Origin: JABWBJ01 sp035646395
Lineage (GTDB): Bacteria; Gemmatimonadota; Gemmatimonadetes; Gemmatimonadales; Gemmatimonadaceae
Reading direction: 5' to 3'
Assembly: GCA_035646395.1 (NCBI GenBank)
Contig: DASRPK010000164.1
Span: 1 to 15,621, forward strand
Length of the DNA: 15,621 nucleotides
The translations under genes were made by a program, and so were the position numbers. Of this stretch, positions 1 to 5,548 are shown one piece after another. The notes beneath the pieces were generated by a model. It was not told the origin of the DNA, made no database searches, and was given only the letters and a program-made list of their open reading frames with translations. Every line of letters begins with the position of its first letter. Within the stretch, counting starts at the first letter, position 1.

Positions 1-867
1 CCAGGCAATCGCCTCGTCCGTATAGCCGCCGGTCATGAGCGCGTACAGGCTGTAGGTCGCATCCCGAAGCCAGCAGTATCGATAGTCCCAATTGCGGACG
101 CCGCCGATCTTCTCCGGTAAAGACGTCGTGGGTGCCGCCACAATGCCGCCGGTTGGCGCGTAGGTCAGCGCCTTGAGTGTGATCAGCGATCGTACGACCT
201 GATCACGCCATGGGCCGGTATACGTGCAGCGTCCAGACCACTCACGCCACCATCGCGCGGCATCCTCAAGCGCCCGTAGGGTATCGAACGGCTCCGGCGC
301 GGCCGTGTGCGAGGGATGCCACATCAACAGGAATGGAATCCGGTCACCTTCGCGAACGACAAAGTCGGCCCGCGTCGTAAGGTCCTTCCCATACGTCTGA
401 ACGTCGGTCCAGAGCGAAAGTGCGTCCGGGCCGGCAATTGCCTGCAGGTGGCCGTCGACGGTGCGAACCCACGGAACGATCGATCCATAGTCGAACCGAA
501 TGACGAGCTCCATCTGCATCGGGACCTCGCCACGAACGCCTTCGACAATACGAATCACGTCTGGTTCAGCGCGGCGCGGCGTCATGAAGTCGATCACACG
601 GACGATGCCGCCAGCCGTTTCGAAATCTGTCTCGAGGATCAGCGTGTCAGCGCGATAGCGGCGTTTCGTCGTCATTGCCGTCGCGCCAGGGGTAATGCTC
701 CAGCGGCCGTGACGCTCGTTGCCGAGCAGGGCAGCGAAGCATGCGCCCGAATCGAATCGTGGAAGACAGAGCCAATCAATCGAGCCGTTCCTTCCGACAA
801 GGGCGGCCGTGTGGGTGTCGCCAATGAGGCCGTAATCCTCTATCCGTAGGGGCATGCACTCAGCCAT
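1..867 (-). CDS. GH15 glucoamylase/trehalase-type glycoside hydrolase, N-terminal part
   Basis: Reading the minus strand from ATG 867 gives 289 codons open to the window edge, so the C-terminal part and stop are missing. The N-terminus has the GH15 beta-sandwich signature (IEDYGLIGDTHTAALVGRNG, then SIDWLCLPRFDS near residues 29-40). The visible end, around residues 255-289, has the start of the (alpha/alpha)6 barrel: NWDYRYCWLRDATYSLYALM followed by TGGYTDEAIAW. The W-D-Y-R-Y-C-W-x-R-D block forms part of the substrate pocket in this family; the catalytic glutamates would lie beyond the edge. Members hydrolyse alpha-glucosides such as maltodextrin or trehalose, usually in the cytoplasm; no signal peptide is visible. 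ATG 867 or ATG 855 could be the start, and both overlap the end of the small ORF upstream. The family call is firm; the substrate is not. Confidence 0.93.
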   Translation of the reverse strand, partial: MAECMPLRIEDYGLIGDTHTAALVGRNGSIDWLCLPRFDSGACFAALLGNERHGRWSITPGATAMTTKRRYRADTLILETDFETAGGIVRVIDFMTPRRAEPDVIRIVEGVRGEVPMQMELVIRFDYGSIVPWVRTVDGHLQAIAGPDALSLWTDVQTYGKDLTTRADFVVREGDRIPFLLMWHPSHTAAPEPFDTLRALEDAARWWREWSGRCTYTGPWRDQVVRSLITLKALTYAPTGGIVAAPTTSLPEKIGGVRNWDYRYCWLRDATYSLYALMTGGYTDEAIAW

Positions 868-1184
868 GAGGCGCCGACAACTGAGCCGTGGCGCTCTGGA
901 TGCCGGGGCCCTTCAACAACGAGCTCGTCCTCGAGAACAATGCGGTATTCGGCACAGTGAACGCAAATCGGCGTCACTACGCCCAGGCGCGTCGCTGTGA
1001 CTCTGAGTTTCACTTTGAACTCGTAGTTTCGTTCTGAAATACATTCCGGGCTCGTTCGGTCTGCAGCAGGCTCAAAAACGCCAACACTCCACGGCCCGTA
1101 AATTGCGAAGGTATGCTCCAACTGCGAGTAAACATCGTCCTGCCCATGAATCTGCATTGCCTCCTTCGTCGCACGTCTCCTCAC
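840..1184 (-). CDS. Hypothetical small protein overlapping the GH15 start
   Basis: An open frame of 114 codons from GTG 1184, or 105 codons from ATG 1157, ends at 840. It overlaps the GH15 start (867) by 28 bp in another frame, which suggests translational coupling. No known family is recognised. The middle reads like alternating beta strands with charged turns (for example NYEFKVKLRVTATRL, then EYRIVLEDELVVEG), and there are Cys residues in an I-C-V-H-C arrangement. A strong AAGGAGG lies only 2 nt before ATG 1157, too close for that start, so the true start is unclear. Codon use is intermediate, with third-position GC below that of its neighbours. It could be a real gene or a fortuitous frame in the GH15 leader. 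Confidence 0.45.
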   Translation of the reverse strand: MRRRATKEAMQIHGQDDVYSQLEHTFAIYGPWSVGVFEPAADRTSPECISERNYEFKVKLRVTATRLGVVTPICVHCAEYRIVLEDELVVEGPRHPERHGSVVGASWLSACPYG

Positions 1185-1341
1185 GGGGACGTGCGGATCA
1201 CCCCTCCTGGCGGATCGGCGCTCCTGCCGTAATCGCCCGGTCCGTACGTCCCTTTCCCTGGTTCTCTTTCAGACGGTCGCGCTGCTCGCGTCGCCGAGAA
1301 CGAACCGTCAGGACTTTGAACGACGTTTAGAGGTTTTTGAC

Positions 1342-1620
1342 ATGAACACATACCGGCATCTTGGTGATCAGGTGGGCACCAGCGAGGCCCGCAAGCTGGC
1401 GGAACAACTTGTGGTCTGGCATGACGCGATGGTGCGGCATCTCCGCGTCGTTGGCGCTCGGCAGGGCGTGAAGTGCGGCGAAGACTGCCCGCACGAGGAA
1501 GCCGCTCAACTGTGGTCAGCGGCACAGAGCATTTTCGGCGCCGGAGCGAAGAACCTGGCCTTCCTGCGATCGCATGGTCACGCCGCGGCGCTCGTGCCTG
1601 CGCGCGACAAAGCTGCATAA
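1342..1620 (+). CDS. Conserved-looking small Cys/His protein next to the sigma-54 activator
   Basis: A 92-residue, mostly helical, soluble protein starting at ATG 1342 with AGAGG 8 nt upstream. Potential ligands are clustered: WHDAMVRH (W26, H27, H33) and C45-x3-C49-P-H51, followed by an amphipathic helix and FLRSHGH. The pattern W-H-D-A-M-x-x-H ... C-x3-CPH resembles a family of short hypothetical proteins I recall from proteobacterial genomes, with no known function. The Cys/His set could bind a metal or act in redox, but that is inference. It lies 110 bp upstream of the activator on the same strand and may share its transcription. No sigma-54 element is seen in front of it. Confidence 0.75.
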   Translation: MNTYRHLGDQVGTSEARKLAEQLVVWHDAMVRHLRVVGARQGVKCGEDCPHEEAAQLWSAAQSIFGAGAKNLAFLRSHGHAAALVPARDKAA

Positions 1621-1655
1621 AGGCTGAACATGACGCTCTCACACGTTTTGTCGTC

Positions 1656-1670
1656 TGGCCGCATCATCGC
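1656..1670 (+). promoter_or_regulatory. Weak sigma-54 -24/-12 candidate before the activator
   Basis: TGGC (1656-1659), seven bases, then TCGC (1667-1670) keeps the invariant GG-N10-GC spacing. The -24 box is perfect and the -12 box has one mismatch (TCGC for TTGC). A start near 1682 would leave a leader of about 49 nt before GTG 1731. It could serve autoregulation of the activator, but the match is weak enough to be chance. Confidence 0.3.
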
Positions 1671-1730
1671 GACACCTTGCAGCTTCCCACAACGGGCCGC
1701 ACGGATCCGAGCCCGATGTGAGGAGGTCGC

Positions 1731-3452
1731 GTGCCCGGTCTGACACTGCCGGCGGGTCTAGTCATAGAATCGACGCCGGTGGCTAAGCCGTCGCACCCCG
1801 AGCTCGAGAGACTTCAGTTGGCGGAGCTGCTCGACTTCCGCCCCGACCTCGGCCTCATCCGGTTGCATGAGCAGCGGGTGGTAATTCTGAGCGCGGCAGC
1901 GATGGGCCTCTTGCGAAAGGAGCTGATCGACACATTCGGGCAAGACATCGCCCGGCGGTTGCTGATGCGATTCGGGTACGCCGATGGCTACCACGACGCC
2001 ATCAACCTCCGCGAGCGCTTCCACTGGCGCACCCCTCTAGAAGGGCTCGGCGCGGGAACGATTCTGCATACGCTCGAGGGCATTGTCCGTTCAGAGATCG
2101 TGCGTCTCGATCATGGCGACGACGGCAGCTTCGACGCCGAGTTCGCCTGGCATGATTCATACGAAGCCGAGCAGCACGTCCACCATTATGGTCAGAGTGC
2201 TGATCCCGTCTGCTGGTCGCTTGCGGGATACGCAAGTGGGTATACGAGCGCGTGTCTTGGCCAGGAGGTGTATTACCGCGAGGCGAGTTGCGCTGGTCAG
2301 GGCGCGAAACGATGCTCGATTATTGGTCGCAATGCGGCTGCGTGGGGGCATGACTTACCGGCCCTGAGAGCGGATTTTCAAGGCGCCAGTCTCAAGGATG
2401 AGATCGATAGGCTACAGATCGCGGTCCACCGTCGGGCGCAGCAGTTGGCAAAGCGCGAACGTCAGCTGGATGAGCGGGAGCGGGAGTTCGATCTTCTGAG
2501 GGATCGTATCAACCGCCACGCGGAGGCGAGGAAGTTCGTCTTCCGCAGTCCGGCGATGCGAGAGGTCCTGGAGCTTGCGGCACAGGTCGCCCCGCTCGAC
2601 ACGACGGTTCTGGTGTACGGCGAGAGCGGGACGGGAAAGGAGTTCGTCGTCCGCATGATCCACGAGCAGAGCCGCCGCGCCAGCGGGTCTTTTGTCTCTG
2701 TGAATTGTGCGGCTCTGACGGAGACCCTGCTCGAGTCCGAGTTATTCGGCCACGTCCGCGGGGCTTTCACCGGTGCGGTCCGCGATAAGCCCGGCCTGTT
2801 TGAGGTCGCCTCGAACGGCACGCTCTTCCTCGACGAGATCGGCGAGGTTGCGCCGACCATCCAAGCGAAGTTGCTTCGTGCCCTCCAGGAGCGCGAGATT
2901 CGCCGTGTCGGCGGCGAGCGCACAATCAAGGTCAATACGCGCGTCGTGACCGCGACCAACCGTGATCTTCGCGCTGCGGTCGACGCCGGGACGTTTCGAG
3001 AAGACCTGTATTTTCGGTTGGGCGCATTCGTGATCACCATCCCGCCCTTGCGTGACAGGCGTGAGGACATTGCACCCATGGTGCACGAGTTCGTGCTTCG
3101 AGCTGCCGCGCGGATGGGGAAGGACGTTCAGACAGTCTCGGCCGAGGCCATGACGATGCTGATTCGGTATTCATGGCCGGGAAACGTGCGGGAGCTGGAA
3201 CATGCGATTGAACGCGCGGTCATTTTGGCGCGCGGCCCGAGCATCACCGTCCGCGAGCTGCCGCCGGAACTTGCGGAGAGCCGGGCGCGCGCCCAGTTCG
3301 GCGACACCCTCGACCTGAAGGCGCACGAACAGCGTTTGATCGGAAAGGCGCTCGAGCGGTTCAACGGCAACCGGCGCAGGGCGGCAGAAGCGCTGAACGT
3401 CAGTCCGGTGACTCTCTGGCGAAAAATGAAGGAGTACGGTTTCACATCGTAG
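1731..3452 (+). CDS. Sigma-54-dependent activator with XylR_N and V4R sensor domains (XylR/DmpR type)
   Basis: 573 residues from GTG 1731, preceded by GAGGAGG at 5 nt. Order of domains: XylR_N at about 30-135; V4R at about 140-200 with C161, C175, C187 and C195 in the arrangement that binds zinc in DmpR/PoxR-type sensors; a charged coiled-coil linker at about 221-262; the sigma-54 AAA+ ATPase at about 270-500; a Fis-type helix-turn-helix at about 546-570. In the ATPase, Walker A is GESGTGKE (297-304), the sigma-54 contact loop is GAFTGA (344-349), Walker B is LFLDEIGE (365-372) and the arginine-finger region is FREDLYFRL (422-430), all intact. XylR/DmpR relatives bind small aromatics through the N-terminal half, which then releases the ATPase. 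Here no aromatic catabolic gene is nearby; the sigma-54-like promoters lie before redox and stress genes, so the ligand may be something else. All key residues are present, so it should be active. Confidence 0.96.
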   Translation: MPGLTLPAGLVIESTPVAKPSHPELERLQLAELLDFRPDLGLIRLHEQRVVILSAAAMGLLRKELIDTFGQDIARRLLMRFGYADGYHDAINLRERFHWRTPLEGLGAGTILHTLEGIVRSEIVRLDHGDDGSFDAEFAWHDSYEAEQHVHHYGQSADPVCWSLAGYASGYTSACLGQEVYYREASCAGQGAKRCSIIGRNAAAWGHDLPALRADFQGASLKDEIDRLQIAVHRRAQQLAKRERQLDEREREFDLLRDRINRHAEARKFVFRSPAMREVLELAAQVAPLDTTVLVYGESGTGKEFVVRMIHEQSRRASGSFVSVNCAALTETLLESELFGHVRGAFTGAVRDKPGLFEVASNGTLFLDEIGEVAPTIQAKLLRALQEREIRRVGGERTIKVNTRVVTATNRDLRAAVDAGTFREDLYFRLGAFVITIPPLRDRREDIAPMVHEFVLRAAARMGKDVQTVSAEAMTMLIRYSWPGNVRELEHAIERAVILARGPSITVRELPPELAESRARAQFGDTLDLKAHEQRLIGKALERFNGNRRRAAEALNVSPVTLWRKMKEYGFTS

Positions 3453-3467
3453 GTTCGGTCTGAAACC
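3438..3467. repeat. Inverted repeat over the activator stop codon
   Basis: GGTTTCA (3438-3444) and TGAAACC (3461-3467) are perfect 7-bp arms around a 16-nt spacer that contains the activator stop (3450-3452). There is no T-tract, so it is not a classic terminator. It abuts the sigma-54-like element at 3470-3484, so it could be a protein site or a weak hairpin that modulates readthrough into the next gene. Confidence 0.45.
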
Positions 3468-3469
3468 CT

Positions 3470-3484
3470 GGGCGTAAACCTTGC
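3470..3484 (+). promoter_or_regulatory. Sigma-54 -24/-12 promoter candidate
   Basis: GGGC (3470-3473, within CTGGGC), seven bases, then TTGC (3481-3484). GG 3471-3472 and GC 3483-3484 have the required N10 spacing. Only the leading T of the -24 box differs from consensus. The predicted start is near 3496, 10 nt before ATG 3506. Confidence 0.55.
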
Positions 3485-3505
3485 GCATCGACAGGTGAGC
3501 GAACC

Positions 3506-3733
3506 ATGAACACGCTGACCCCATGCATTCGACGTGAATACCTCGACATGCCGCGCCTGGCGCTGACGCTGCCACAGGCTGCGCGGCTGTGGAACGTCGA
3601 CGAAGACACCTGCAGGGCCGCGCTCGAAGCGCTTGTCAACGGCGGGTTTCTGACGTTGCGTGAGGATGGGCGGTTCGCGCGCGCCGACGCGTGGTACCAG
3701 GCATGGTGTCCCTGGTGTCGCGTGGCGGCTTGA
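3506..3733 (+). CDS. Small winged-helix-like protein, copy A, with a CPWC tail
   Basis: 75 residues from ATG 3506, with AGGTGA about 7 nt upstream. The core, residues 10-60 (REYLDMPRLALTLPQAARLW, then VDEDTCRAALEALVNGGFL), reads as helix-turn-helix plus wing, like small MarR/GntR-type DNA-binding folds. It is clearly paralogous to the protein at 6789-6989: about 20 identities over 45 residues, with shared EY-x2-MP-x-L-x-LT, D-x2-TC-x2-ALEAL and FL. Copy A ends in YQAWCPWCRVAA; copy B lacks this CxxC, which may bind metal or be redox-active. No family name is recognised. A sigma-54-like element stands 22 nt upstream of the start codon. It may be a small regulator of the surrounding genes (inference). 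Confidence 0.75.
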   Translation: MNTLTPCIRREYLDMPRLALTLPQAARLWNVDEDTCRAALEALVNGGFLTLREDGRFARADAWYQAWCPWCRVAA

Positions 3734-3857
3734 CCGCCTTCACGGTTCGGCGTGTGGTGGGTCGACGGCGGATGAAGCCGCTCCACCGTCGATTACCAGC
3801 GGTCGCGTAGCGAAGGCCCGGAAGGCCCGGACTCCTGCGGGACCACCCTTGTGCATG

Positions 3858-3879
3858 GGGCACCCTTTCAAGGGTGCCC
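3858..3879. terminator. Hairpin between convergent genes
   Basis: GGGCACCCT (3858-3866) pairs with AGGGTGCCC (3871-3879) around the loop TTCA: a perfect 9-bp GC-rich stem. It lies between the convergent genes ending at 3733 and 3887, where a bidirectional terminator is expected. No clear U-tract follows on either strand, so termination efficiency is uncertain. Confidence 0.6.
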
Positions 3880-3886
3880 TCCTCGA

Positions 3887-4234
3887 TCACGCAGCCGGCC
3901 GGGACTGCGCGGGGACGATTTCGTTGCCAGCGGCCTTCCATCCCTGCAGGCCTTCTGGGTAGGTGCGAACGTTCGTGTACCCGAGTTCCGCGAGCTTGCG
4001 CGCGGCGTCCGTCGCCTGCGAGCACGCCGGACCGGCGCAGTAGGTCACGATTTCTGCGTCCGTCCCCAGCCCCAGTACGCCTGGTGTGATGGCGTCCAGC
4101 GGCACACGACGGGACCCGGGAATCAGCTCGCCGGCGAAGTACTGATCCGTTTGCACGTTCAGGACGTGCAGTCCATTGTCACGGTCGAGTCCCTGTTGTA
4201 GTTCGACGGTACTTAGCGTGCGAACGTCGCTCAT
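3887..4234 (-). CDS. Single-domain rhodanese (sulfurtransferase-like)
   Basis: 115 residues from ATG 4234, which has AGAGG 8 nt upstream; ATG 4240, two codons earlier, has only 2 nt between the same AGAGG and the start. The frame stays open to 4798, but the upstream part has no protein-like composition. The fold is a GlpE-type rhodanese: LHVLNVQTDQYFAGELIPGS (22-41) with the usual D replaced by N-V-Q, VPLDAI (44-49), and the active-site loop YCAGPACSQA with catalytic C66 and a second Cys at 71. It ends with TYPEGLQGWKAAG (91-103). Rhodaneses carry sulfane sulfur on the catalytic Cys as a persulfide. The loop C-A-G-P-A-C-S differs from the thiosulfate-type CRxGxR loop, so the substrate may differ. 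It is divergent from the HPF-like gene. Confidence 0.92.
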   Translation of the reverse strand: MSDVRTLSTVELQQGLDRDNGLHVLNVQTDQYFAGELIPGSRRVPLDAITPGVLGLGTDAEIVTYCAGPACSQATDAARKLAELGYTNVRTYPEGLQGWKAAGNEIVPAQSRPAA

Positions 4235-4293
4235 CTCCATAGCCTCTTCTGTTCGATGATGTTGGGCGGCGAATTCCGCCTTCATCATCATGA

Positions 4294-4308
4294 GCAACAC
4301 GGAGACCG
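4294..4308 (-). promoter_or_regulatory. Possible sigma-54 promoter for the rhodanese gene
   Basis: Read on the minus strand, CGGT (4308-4305), seven bases, then TTGC (4297-4294) keeps GG-N10-GC with a perfect -12 box. The -24 box has two mismatches to TGGC. A start near 4283 would leave about 49 nt before ATG 4234. Alone it is weak; orientation and position raise it. Confidence 0.35.
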
Positions 4309-4382
4309 TACGAGGTACCATCACGCGACCACAAAACGGCCGCAATCGTGTGCGCGATGTCGTGGGCGAATTGCGATCTGAA

Positions 4383-4410
4383 GCGATGGTTTCTTTTCGA
4401 AAGTCATCGC
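4383..4410. promoter_or_regulatory. Dyad between the divergent rhodanese and HPF genes
   Basis: GCGATG (4383-4388) and CATCGC (4405-4410) are perfect outer arms, with inner arms TTTC and GAAA around a short AT-rich centre and a one-base offset. The centre (about 4396) lies about 100 bp from the predicted HPF start (4495) and about 113 bp from the predicted rhodanese start (4283). That is the usual distance for a sigma-54 activator site, so one site could serve both promoters. The assignment is inferred. Confidence 0.45.
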
Positions 4411-4468
4411 ATGCGGCTTCGCAGAAACGATCGTGGCGATCCGCGGGGTGCTGGCCTGCCCCGCAGAA

Positions 4469-4483
4469 CGGCCCAAGTCTTGC
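4469..4483 (+). promoter_or_regulatory. Sigma-54 -24/-12 candidate before the HPF-like gene
   Basis: CGGC (4469-4472), seven bases, TTGC (4480-4483): correct GG-N10-GC with one mismatch in the -24 box. The start would fall near 4495, only 4 nt before the GTG at 4499. The mRNA would be nearly leaderless, which either explains the missing Shine-Dalgarno or argues against this promoter. Confidence 0.4.
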
Positions 4484-4498
4484 CGCATCGCACGTTGA

Positions 4499-4825
4499 GT
4501 GGAAATCACGTACTCGGATCGGGACCTCACCGGCGACGGGCGAACGAAGGCCTACGCGCACTATCGCGTCTTCGAAGCATTTCGATGTGTTGCCGGTGAT
4601 GTCCAAAGGGTTGACATTTCCATAGCGCGAGATCGCCGTGCCGGGAAAGGTCATCGCGTGACATGCACCGTACGTGCAGAGCTCCGTAATGGCGGGAGAG
4701 TCGCGGCGAGCGCGACCGGCGATTGGCCCTACGCCGCCATTCAACGTGCCGCGATTCAGGCACGCCGACAATTGGACAGTGACGGCGAGTCGTGCCACGC
4801 GTCACACCTTCCAGCCATCGGCTGA
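4499..4825 (+). CDS. Short HPF/RaiA-like ribosome hibernation protein
   Basis: 108 residues from GTG 4499; an in-frame TGA directly precedes it (4496-4498), so no earlier start exists. The pattern fits the beta-alpha-beta-beta-beta-alpha fold of HPF/RaiA: MEITYSDRDLTG (strand 1), helix at about 14-28, VQRVDISIARDR (strand 2), GHRVTCTVRAEL (strand 3), GRVAASATGD (strand 4), then the helix WPYAAIQRAAIQARRQLD (76-93). HPF/RaiA proteins bind the 30S decoding region and keep ribosomes idle in starvation. At about 100 residues it is the short type, without the dimerising C-terminal domain. No clear Shine-Dalgarno is seen. A sigma-54-like element ends 16 nt upstream. Sigma-54 control of a hibernation factor would suit a stress response, but the promoter needs proof. 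Confidence 0.8.
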   Translation: MEITYSDRDLTGDGRTKAYAHYRVFEAFRCVAGDVQRVDISIARDRRAGKGHRVTCTVRAELRNGGRVAASATGDWPYAAIQRAAIQARRQLDSDGESCHASHLPAIG

Positions 4826-5194
4826 GCCGCAAGGCTGCCGAGAGGACCCTTGAACGTCGTGCTCGCAGCCACTCCAGAAGGTCACGAGGCTCGGGCAGAT
4901 CGCAAGACCAGCTCGCGTCCTTCACGTAGCACGTGCCTCGTCGGCCGCGACGACGGTCACATCAATCGTGTCGCTGAGCATCAGGAAGTCGCGCGCTGCA
5001 ATAGCGAGACCTCCACGCTGCGCGACGCGGAGAATGGCGCGCTGGAGGGCGAGCCTCTTGTGGTTCCATTGGCGATTCCGCTGATCGCTGTCTTCTCCAT
5101 TCCACGATGAAATCGACCGTTCCATTCTGAAATCAATCGGTGAAGCGGCCTGCCTTACGTCGCGCTATTACGGCGCGTTTGCCGCCTGTTGGCC
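4826..5194. other. Long intergenic region without a confident gene
   Basis: Two overlapping frames compete and neither is convincing. On the plus strand, 4850-5110 starts at TTG with AGAGG upstream but encodes an unstructured-looking 86-mer. On the minus strand, 4922-5125 (67 codons, ATG, no Shine-Dalgarno) has a more protein-like end (AILRVAQRGGLAIAARDFLM) and about 70 % GC at third positions. The minus-strand start lies inside the tandem dyads at 5100-5132. The right part probably holds control sites for the Rieske/reductase operon. Confidence 0.4.
5100..5132. promoter_or_regulatory. Tandem dyads, possible activator sites for the Rieske operon
   Basis: Two copies of TTCCA-N3-TGAAA (5100-5112 and 5120-5132), each an imperfect inverted repeat, are offset by 20 bp, about two helical turns. 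Flanking bases are also shared (AATCGACCG and AATCAATCGG follow). They lie about 90-120 bp upstream of the start predicted from the sigma-54 element at 5195-5209, the expected place for paired enhancer sites of a XylR/DmpR-type activator. The motif differs from the published XylR site, so binding is inferred. Confidence 0.55.
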
Positions 5195-5209
5195 TGGCGA
5201 ACCGATTGC
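5195..5209 (+). promoter_or_regulatory. Sigma-54 promoter of the Rieske/reductase operon
   Basis: TGGC (5195-5198, preceded by C), seven bases, TTGC (5206-5209): a full match to TGGC-N7-TTGC with GG-N10-GC. The expected start is near 5221, followed directly by GAGGAG (5225-5230) and ATG 5237, a compact leader. Together with the tandem dyads upstream this is the best-supported sigma-54 promoter of the window. Confidence 0.8.
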
Positions 5210-5236
5210 GGGGCTCAAGACGACGAGGAGTGCGCG

Positions 5237-5548
5237 ATGCCGTTTGAAACCGCGACTAGTACGAAAGCCAGCGCGATACGCCCGGGGGCCCTTGCCCGAA
5301 TCGATATCGGCGGGGCGCGAATCGCTGTCGCCAATGTCGATGGCGTGTTCTACGCCTTCGACGATGCCTGCACGCATGAGCAATGTTCGCTGGCCGAAGG
5401 AGATCTCGAGGGCGCGAAGGTAATCTGCGCCTGTCATGGCGCCGAATTCGACGTCAGGACAGGCGACGTCCTGGCCCCTCCGGCCACGGAGCCGCTGCGG
5501 GTGTATCCCGTGCGTGTGGCGGATGACATCCTCCATATCGAAGTGTAA
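5237..5548 (+). CDS. Rieske-type [2Fe-2S] ferredoxin
   Basis: 103 residues from ATG 5237, chosen because GAGGAG stands 6 nt upstream; the frame is open to 5189, which would precede the sigma-54 promoter. The Rieske cluster ligands are present: C45-T-H47 and C64-A-C66-H67, in the contexts DDACTHEQCSLAEG and VICACHGAEFDVRTG. The length and the end (PLRVYPVRVADDILHIEV) match the small soluble ferredoxins of three-component aromatic dioxygenases (BphA3/CarAc type) rather than a bc1 Rieske protein, as there is no membrane anchor. It should pass electrons from the reductase encoded next to an unknown acceptor. TAA overlaps the ATG of the next gene (TAATG), so the two are translationally coupled. 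Confidence 0.95.
   Translation: MPFETATSTKASAIRPGALARIDIGGARIAVANVDGVFYAFDDACTHEQCSLAEGDLEGAKVICACHGAEFDVRTGDVLAPPATEPLRVYPVRVADDILHIEV

Noticed and set aside
1565..1574. Perfect palindrome TGCGATCGCA.
   Set aside because: Lies within a coding region; 10-bp palindromes of this composition are expected by chance in GC-rich DNA.
3814..3831. Tandem pair of AAGGCCCGG units.
   Set aside because: Two short copies only, with no further units or context; probably chance.
4235..4798. N-terminal extension of the rhodanese frame up to 4798 (303 codons in total).
   Set aside because: Composition is not protein-like (many Cys, Arg, Thr), it lies antisense to the HPF-like gene, and ATG 4234 has a good Shine-Dalgarno and begins the rhodanese fold.
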